Assembly: GCF_000321225.1 (NCBI RefSeq)
Contig: NW_004450401.1
Coordinates: 3,684,555 to 3,748,554 of the forward strand
DNA length: 64,000 bases
Source of the DNA: Odobenus rosmarus divergens
Taxonomy: Eukaryota; Chordata; Mammalia; Carnivora; Odobenidae
Direction: 5' to 3'
Both the position numbers and the translations under genes were made by a program. The notes below the pieces were generated by a model. The model did not search any database. It worked only from the letters and a program-made list of their open reading frames with translations, and was not told the origin of the DNA. Shown in pieces: positions 56,310 through 64,000 of the stretch (position 1 is the stretch's first letter; each line of letters starts with the position of its first letter).

Positions 56310-57560
56310 TTTTCGTCATGTTAAAAAAACAATATTTAACTGAGTAAATTTGAAGATTTAATTGGCTTTATTAAATGATTCATGAATTGGGCAACATTCC
56401 ATCTAGTAAATAGAGGGGTGCTCTTGAGGAGTTGTCCAAAATGGAAGGTTTTTATGGAAAGGAGGGTGGGACAAGAAAATTATTAGCAAAAAAAAAAGAG
56501 AAAGAGTTGTTTTAGGCAAGATCATCTTCCCTTGCTGGGAAGAATAGGGGTCTTATTAGGTGGATTACGTCATCTTCCTTTGGGATGGAGAGTTATGTGA
56601 TTATCTCATTGGTGCTTAATCAGAAACTTCCTGGTTGACAGGTTAAGACTTACATTTCTGGGGGAATTTGAAACTTTAGGTATTAAGCCCCGGTTTGGTG
56701 ACTAGGCCTGGTCCAAGTGACGCTATGTGGACCTGTGGTTTTCCTTTTCACGTTCATTAAAATTATAAGGGAAAAAGTCTTCTGTGTGTCTTTTCTACTC
56801 TTAACACTTCACTCTGGTCATCACATGTGTTGGGGGTTTTTCCCCTATACCAAGCAGTTCTCCAGTTTTTAGTCAGACACTGTCTGGTATCTCAATTCTG
56901 ATACTGCCCAGAGATAGTATCAGATCCCACAAGTCTATCTTCACTTTTTGAAGGCAACTGTAAGTCCAGGTCATTACCTGTGCATCTGACTGACTGGCTA
57001 TACAGAGGTTTACATGAGCCCCTCCTTGGAGTTGATTAATTTGTTAGAATGGCTCCCAGAACACGGGGAAACCATTTATTTACTAGATGATTGGTTTATT
57101 ATAAAGGATATAACTCAGGAACAAGCAGATGGAAGAGATGTATAGGGCAAGATATGGGGAAAGGGCTGCAGAGCTTGTATGCCCTCTCCAGATGTGTCAC
57201 TTTTCCAGTATCTCCACCAACCAGGAAACTCTCCAAACCTTGTAATTTACAGATTTTTATGGAAACCTCATTATGCAGGCACGAGTGATTAAATCACTGG
57301 CCATTGGTGATTGATTCAACGTCCAGCTAGCCCCTCTCTCTGTTTCCTCAAGGTTGGGGGACAGGGATGGAAGTTCCAGCCCTCTAAACCCACGGTTGGT
57401 TCCCTCATCCTTAGGGGCTTTCCAAAAGTAAGTGCATTAACATAACTCAGGTACGATTGATAGGGGTTTGTTATAAATAGGAAAAGATACCTTTATTCTT
57501 TTCCTCTAGGAAATTCTGAGGGATTTAGGAGCTCTGTGCCAGGAAACAAAGATCAAATAT
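56310..57560. repeat. Unassigned interspersed, LTR-like repeats in intron 3
   Basis: Two adjoining blocks of familiar mammalian repeat text: one with TTAATTGGCTTTATTAAATG and CTCATTGGTGCTTAATCAG, the other with TTTATTATAAAGGATATAAC and GGAAATTCTGAGGGATTTAG. They look like old LTR or similar medium-repetitive elements, but I cannot name the families. No open frame of note. Confidence 0.45.
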
Positions 57561-58919
57561 GTATTTATTAGTATAAGTCACAATAGGACAAAAATTTTTT
57601 GTTGTAGGTTTTGCTTTCTTCTCTGATTTTTACTCAGTTGCGAAGTTACTTAATTATTTTTGGCATTTTAATGTGAAGTGTTCAAGTATTTCAGTGAACT
57701 TTTCAAAAAATATGATAACTAGTTGAAATTATTACAGAAGTTGATTGGAGATAAGTAAGCCTTTATTTCACAGTTAATTTGAATTTCAGTGATTTAAGGT
57801 AGAATTCTTAGCTTTGTAAAATAAAACAGTTCTTTGTTGTGAGATCATTGCATTATGTCTAGAGGTCGCTGTCACTAGGTTGGATCTGTCAAATGTACTC
57901 AAGTTACTTTCAGTATTGAAAATTGTTGATAATAGTATTTTTTGAGATGCAATAATCTTTATCAATTGATAGTTAAGTTTATGTCATCATTGGTGGACTA
58001 TTGATAGTTGGTTATTCTGAGTCTTTACAATCAAATTGGGTTTTATTATTACTATTTTTTAAAAGATTTTATTTATTTATTTGACAGAGAGACACAGCGA
58101 GAGAGGGAACACAAGCAGGGGGAGTGGGAGAGGGAGAAGCAGGGTTCCCCGCTGAGCAGGGAGCCCGATGTGGGGCTCGATCCCAGCACCCTGGGATCAT
58201 GACCTGAGTCGAAGGCAGACTCCCAAGGACTGAGCCACCTAGGCGCCCCATGGGTTTTACCTTTTTATTTAGTTGTGTCATGCTTTTTTATTTGGTCTGA
58301 CAATTCTTTTTATCTTTTTCATGTATTCTGACAACTTTTGTCTTTTGTCTTTTACAATTACATTTAATGTAACTATTGATGTTACTGAATTAAAGTATAC
58401 CATTTGAAAGCTGTTCGTTTGTTCCAACTGTTCTTTGTCTTTTTTTTCTGTCCTTTTTTTTTGTATTTGTTGACTATTATTTTGATTCCATTTTATTTCT
58501 ATTATTTATATCTTTTAAAACATATTTAGTGGTTGTCCTAGTCTTTAGTACACACATTTATTTAATCACAGTCACCTTCAAATAATGTTATATTGTTTCA
58601 TGTGTAGTGTAGACTGTGTAATGGTATGCTCCCAATTTTTGTCTACCCTACTTTGTTATTTTTGCCATACATTTTAGTTTTGCACTTGTTATAGTATACA
58701 GTACATTGATGCTATTTTGCTTTAGATAGTTAATTATCTTTTAGAGCAATGGAAATAAAAAATAAAGAATTCCATACTTTATTTTTACCATCTCAAGGGC
58801 TGTGTATTTCTTTGTGTAGATCCCAGTTTCTCTTGGAAAGTTTCCTTTATCACTTTTGTAATGTAGATCAGTTGCCAATTCTCTGTTTTTATTTGAGAAA
58901 ATCTTTATTTCTCTCATTT
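57561..58919. other. UIMC1 intron 3, unassigned AT-rich sequence
   Basis: One SINE (58052-58249). Old L1-like traces from about 58270. No exon with UIMC1 similarity, so UIM-coding exons lie further right. Confidence 0.4.
58052..58249 (-). repeat. Carnivore SINE
   Basis: TGGGTTTTA flanks both sides. Confidence 0.93.
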
Positions 58920-60720
58920 TTATGGAACTACTTTATTGAGATACAACTCATGTACCATAAAATTCATTCATCATACAATACTTTCATTATTTAAAGTATA
59001 CAGTGGTTTTTAGTATATTAAGTGTTGTGCAGCTATTGCCACAGTCTAATTCTAGAACATTTTCATCACCCTCAAAAGAAACCCCATATACTTACCAGTC
59101 ACCCAAAGCCTTCATCCCACTCAGCCCTCAGCAACTACTAACTTACTTTCTGTCTCCCTAGATTTGCCTATTCTGGACATTCCATGTAAATGAAATCATA
59201 TAACATGTATCTTTTGTGACTGGCTTCTTTCACTTAGTTTAATGTTTTCACATTCCATGTTTTGGCATCATGAGTACTTCATTCCTTTATCGCTAAGTAA
59301 TATTCCATTATATTCTGTGCCACATTTTGTTTATTCATTTATCATTTGATGGACATTTAAATTGTTTCTACTCTGGCTATTACGACTAAAGTTGCTGTGA
59401 ACATTTATGTGCAAGTTTTTGTGTGGACATATGTTTTCATTTCTCTTGGGTATATGCCTAGGAGTGGAATTCCTGGGCCATATGGCAACTCAGTATTTAA
59501 TTATTTGAGAAACTTCCAGACTGTTTTCTAAAGTGGCTACCTGTTTTACATTTCCACCACCATTGTATGAGGGTTCCAATTCCTTCACATCCTTGCCAAT
59601 ACTTACTTTCCTTTTTTTTTTTAATTATAGGCATTCCACTGGGTATGAAATGATATCTGATTGTGGTTTTGATCTACATTTCTCTAATGACTAATGGTGC
59701 TGATCATCTTTTTGTGTGCTTATTGGCCATTTGTGTATTTTCTTTGGGGAAAAGTTTATTCATATCCTTTGCCATTAAAATAATTTTAATTATAAAACTC
59801 ACATAAGACATACTATTTTAGCCATTTAAAAATGTTTTTATCATGAAAGGGGTATTGAATTTTGTAATATGTTTTTTTCTGTGTCTATTGGAATAATCAT
59901 TTGGGTTTTGTGTTTTACTTTGTTGATTTGGTATGTTAACTGCTTTTCTTATGTTAAACTAACCTTGCATTCCTGGGATAAATTCTACTTTGTCATAGTA
60001 TAGAATACTTTTTGTATGTTGCTAGATTTGTTTTGCTGGTATTATGTTGAGGATTTTTGCATCTACATTCATAAGAGATACTGGTCTGTAGTTTTCTGGT
60101 CATGTCTTTGTCTGGATTTGTTGTGTTAGGCTAAAATTGGCCTCAGGGAATGAGTTGCATATTGCTCCCTCCTTTAATTTTTGGAAGAGTTGGTATTTTT
60201 CTTTAACTGTTTGACAGAATTCACCAGTGAAGCCATCTCGGCCTGGGCCTTTCTTTGTGGCTAGGTTTTGATTATTGGTTCAGTCTCTTATCTGTTGTAG
60301 TTTTATTCAGATTTCTGTTTCTTCTTGAGTCAGTTTTGGTAGTTTGTGTCATTTTAGGAATTTGTGTGTTTCATCTAAGTTAACGAATCAAGTGGCATAT
60401 AGTTCTTGATAGTATTCCATTATAGTCCTTTTTATTTTTGTAAGATTGTGAGTTATGTCTCCACTGCCATTCCTACTTTCAGTTGTTTGAGTCTTCTTTT
60501 TTTTTTCTCCCCCCTGCTCAGTCTAACTCATAGTTTGTCAATTTTGTTGTTTTTAAAAACCTAATTTTTCTTTTTATCAATTTTCCTGTTTTTCTATTTT
60601 CTATTGATTTCTTCTCTGTTACTCATTCCTTCCTTCTGCTTCCTTTAGGTTTAGTTTGCTCTTTTTTTCACGTGTCTTAAGGTGGAAGTTAAGGTTATTG
60701 ATTCAAAATCTCTCTCTTTT

Positions 60721-60903
60721 TTTAAAGATTTTATTTATTTGTCACAGAACGAGAGAGAGCACAAGCAGGGGAAGTGGCAGGCAGAGGGAGAAGCAGGCTC
60801 TCCATTGAGCAGAGAGCCTGATGTAGGACTCCTATCCTAGGACACTGGGATCATGACCCGAGCCGAAGGCAGATGCTTAACCGACTGAGCCACCCAGGTG
60901 CCC
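60721..60903 (-). repeat. Carnivore SINE, first of a three-copy cluster
   Basis: Left flank AAAATCTCTCTC, right flank AAGATCTCTCGC. Confidence 0.93.
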
Positions 60904-60944
60904 CAAGATCTCTCGCTCTCTCTTTTTTCTTTCTTTCTTTTTTT

Positions 60945-61150
60945 TTTTTTAAGATTTATTTATTTATTTTTTTTATTTGACAGAGAGGTAGACAGAGCCA
61001 GAGAACACAAGTGGAGGGAATGGCAGAGGGAGAGGGAGAAGCAGGCTCTGCATTGAGCAGGGAGCCCGATGTGAGGCTCAATCCCAGGACCCTGGTATCA
61101 TGACCTGAGCTGAAGGCAGACGCCCAACCATCTGAGCCACCCAGGCGCCC
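60945..61150 (-). repeat. Carnivore SINE, second of the cluster
   Basis: Flanked by AAGATCTCTCGC and AAGATCTCTCTC. Confidence 0.93.
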
Positions 61151-61167
61151 CAAGATCTCTCTCTTTT

Positions 61168-61356
61168 TTTTTTTTTTAAAGATTTTATTTATTTGAGAGA
61201 GAGAGAATGAGAGAGAGCACGAGAGGGAAGAGGGTCAGAGGGAGAAGCAGACTCCCCACTGAGCAGGGAGCCCGATGTGGGACTCGATCCCGGGACTCCA
61301 GGAGCATGGCCTGAGCCGAAGGCAGTCGCTTAAGCAACTGAGCCACCCAGGCGCCC
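61168..61356 (-). repeat. Carnivore SINE, third of the cluster
   Basis: Flanked by AAGATCTCTCTC on the left and AAGATCTCTCTTTT on the right; old L1 text resumes. Confidence 0.93.
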
Positions 61357-61486
61357 AAGATCTCTCTTTTTTAATATAGGCATTAGACAGCTGTAAATTT
61401 CCTTTTAAGTACTGCTTTAGCTGCATCCTGTAAGTTTTGAAGACATATTTTATTTTCATTCATCTCAAAGTATTTCTTTTTCTTTT

Positions 61487-62212
61487 TTTAAAATTCAAAT
61501 TCAATTTAGTTAACATATACTGTATTATTAATTTCAGAGGTAGAATTTAGTGATTTATCAGTTGTATATAACACCCAGTGCTCATTACATCAAGTGCCCT
61601 CCTTAATGCCCATCACCTAATTACCCCATCCCCCACCTCCCCTCCAGCAAGCCTCAGTTTGTTTCCTATAGTTAAGAGTCTCTTTGGTATTCCTCCCTCT
61701 CTGTTTCCATCTTATTTTATTTTCCCTTCCCTTCCCCTGTGTTCATCTGTTTTGTTTCTTAAATTCCACATGTGAGTGAAATCATATGGTATTTGTTTTT
61801 CTTTGATTGACTTATTTTGCTTAGCATAATACCCTCTAGTTCCATCCACGTCGTTGCAAATGGCAAGATTTCATTTTTTTGTTGGCTGTTGTAATATTCC
61901 ATTGTATATATATACATTACATCTTCTTTATCCATTCATCAGTTGATGGACATCTGGGCTCTTTCCATGTTCTGGTTATTGTGGACATTGCTACTATAAA
62001 CATTGGGATGCGTGTGCCCCTTCGAATCACTATTTTTCTATCCTTTGGATAAATACCTAGTAGTGCAGTTGTTGGGTTGTGGGATAGTTCTATTTTTAAC
62101 TTTTTGAGGAACCTCCATACTGTTTTCCAGAGTGGCTGCACCAGTTTGCATTCCCACTAACAGTGTAAGAGGGTTCCCCTTTCTCTGCATCCTTACCAGC
62201 ATCTGTTGTTTC
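61487..62212 (-). mobile_element. 5'-truncated L1, antisense
   Basis: Reversed L1 3' UTR followed by ORF2-derived sequence (GGTAAATACC-like block, CTCCATACTGTTTTCCAGAG). Older L1-type sequence continues on both sides. Confidence 0.82.
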
Positions 62213-62234
62213 CTCTTTCCTCTTTCCTTTTTTT

Positions 62235-62343
62235 TTTTTTTGATTTTATTTTTGAGTGACTTCTATACCCAATGTAGGGCTCAAATCCACAACTCTGAGG
62301 TCAAGAGTTGCATACTCTACTGACTGAGCCAGCCAGGCGCCCC
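62235..62343 (-). repeat. Short-form carnivore SINE
   Basis: Reverse of the short form, ending CTGAGCCAGCCAGGCGCCCC. Confidence 0.9.
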
Positions 62344-62379
62344 AAAATATTTTCTACTTTCCCTTTTGATTTCTTCTTT

Positions 62380-62580
62380 TTTTTTTTTTTTTAAGTTTTT
62401 TTTTACTTATTTGAGAGAGAGAGAGAATGAGAGATAGAAAGCACGAGAGGGAAGAGGGTCAGAGGGAGAAGCAGACTCCCTGCCGAGCAGGAAGCCCGAT
62501 GTGGGACTCGATCCCGGGACTCCAGGATCATGACCTGAGCTGAAGGCAGTCGCCCAACCAACTGAGCCACCCAGGCGCCC
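62380..62580 (-). repeat. Carnivore SINE
   Basis: TSD TGATTTCTTCTTT at 62367-62379 and 62581-62593. Confidence 0.94.
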
Positions 62581-64000
62581 TGATTTCTTCTTTGACCATT
62601 GGTTAATTTAGGGTGTTTTGTTTAATTCCACGTATTTGTCAGTTCTCTATATTTCTTCTGTTATTACTAATTTCACTCATTATGGTTGGAAAACATATTT
62701 TGTATGTTTTTAATCCTTTTTTGTTTATTGAGGCTTGTTTCATTGCCATCATATGATCTGTCCTGAAGAATATTTCATATACACTTGAAGAAAATATGTA
62801 TTTTCCCAACAAGGGGAGTGTTCTGTAGATAACCTGTTTGGCCTAGTTGATTGGAGTGTTATATATGTGTTTGATCTAGTTAGGTTATATTGTTGTTTAA
62901 GTTGTCTATTTCCTTGTTGATGTTCTGCCTAGTTCTCCCTGTTACTGAAAGTGACATATTGAATCACCTTCATTTTTGAAAAATATTTCCCTTGTTTATA
63001 GAATTCTGGTTTGATGATTTTTTCTTTCAGCATTTTCAGGCTGTTAACTCTATTGTCTTATGGCTGCGGAGTTTTTGATGAGAAGATGATGAGAAATCTT
63101 ACCTTTATTCTTTTGTACGTAACTTTATTGGTGACTGCCTTCAATATATTGTATTTTTTAATTACCAGTTTTGATATGATGTTTAGGTGTGAATTATTTT
63201 TGGGTGGGGAGAATGGAATATATATATTTTAATAACCTTTTTGGATCTGTGATTTGTAGTCTTTTATTAACTTTTGAAAATTCCCAATTTTGTTTTATTA
63301 AGACTTTTTTTTTTTAGTTTTAGGTTCGCAGCAAAATTGAGGGGAAGATACAGTGATTTTCCATTTACTCCATACATGTATAGCTGCCTCCATCAGAGTG
63401 GAACATTTGTTACAATTGATGAACATGGATTGACATGTTATAGTCACCCTAAGTCCATAGTTTACATTGGGGTTCACTTGTGGTGTTATCCATTCTGTAG
63501 CTTTTGACAAGTATATAATGACGTGAATCCATCATTATGGTATCATACATTTTCACTGTCCTAAAAATCCTTTGTGCCCTCCCTATTCATCCCACCCCCT
63601 GCTAATCTCTTACAACCACTGGTCTTTTTACTATCTCCATAGTGTTGCCTTTTCCAGAATGTCATATAAATTGGAATCCTACAGTATGAAGCCTTTTCAC
63701 GTTGGATTCTTTCAGTTAATATGTGTTTAAGGTTCTTCTGGGTCTTTTCATATTTTGGTAGATAATTTCTTTTTACCAGTGAATAGTATTTTTGTCTGAA
63801 TAACATTGTTTATTCACTCACCTACTGAAGGCCATTTTGATTGCTTCCAAGTTTTAGCAATTAAGAATAAAGCTTCTGTGAACATCTGTGTGCATCTCTT
63901 AGGTAAATAACCAAAGAGCATGATTGCTGAATTGTATGATAAGAGTATGTTTAGTTTTGTAAGAAATCGCCAAACTGTCTTCCAAAGTGTCTGTGTCATT

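Larger units (their letters stand above)
58920..64000 (-). repeat. Old L1M-type sequence, antisense, to the right edge of the window
   Basis: Reversed old L1 3' region and ORF2 (TTTGATGGACATTTAAATTG, CATTCCTGGGATAAATTC, GTTCGCAGCAAAATTGAGG). It contains a cluster of three SINEs (60721-61356), a younger L1 (61487-62212) and two more SINEs. No UIMC1 exon was found here. Confidence 0.65.

Overview
The window is nuclear DNA from a carnivoran mammal, most likely an arctoid caniform (bear, seal or mustelid type). The evidence is about 77 copies or fragments of the tRNA-derived carnivore SINE (SINEC/Can-SINE class), including a short form, together with young carnivore-type L1 pieces. I cannot name the species from sequence alone. 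More than half of the window is interspersed repeat. There are no bacterial-type operons or CRISPR arrays, and I found no complete host gene.

One host gene can be recognised: the 5' end of UIMC1 (RAP80), on the + strand. A CpG island (about 21180-22110) is the likely promoter and holds a probable non-coding first exon with a strong donor at 21496/21497. The first coding exon is at 38983-39137 (ATG at 38991, codons 1-49, including the SUMO-interacting motif). The next exon is at 55857-55941 (codons 50-77 plus one base). Introns 1 and 2 are about 17.5 kb and 16.7 kb. The gene continues beyond the right edge, and the ubiquitin-interacting motifs and later domains lie outside the window.

The 5' flank (1-21180) carries three processed retrocopies, all on the + strand and all with clear target-site duplications (TSDs). 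They are NGDN (4386-5536, frameshifted), a truncated NSMCE2 isoform that ends in antisense L1 sequence (13918-14657), and RPS20 (19130-19659, full-length intact 119-codon frame). A 25-nt fragment of the U6 snRNA 5' end lies at 19909-19933 between a TSD. A broken gammaretrovirus-like ERV is represented by a minus-strand gag remnant (16560-17640) and a plus-strand integrase end plus LTR-like sequence (18265-19060).

Inside the UIMC1 introns are dense SINEs (most antisense to the gene), 5'-truncated young L1s, old L1M-type sequence, an L1 5'-UTR fragment (41075-41832), a DNA transposon with visible terminal inverted repeats (29161-29913), a second Tigger-like element (53925-54375), a remnant of a hAT-type transposase frame (53650-53921) and several MIRs. 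A 50-N assembly gap sits inside one SINE (45520-45569).

The functional content is one gene: a nuclear DNA-damage ubiquitin/SUMO reader of the BRCA1-A complex. The retrocopies, ERV and transposons have no evident functional link to it. I see no convincing new multi-gene system. The best leads are the NSMCE2 isoform retrocopy, the tailless U6 insertion, a SINE 55 nt upstream of the first coding exon, repeated same-site SINE insertion, and a possible L1 3' transduction.
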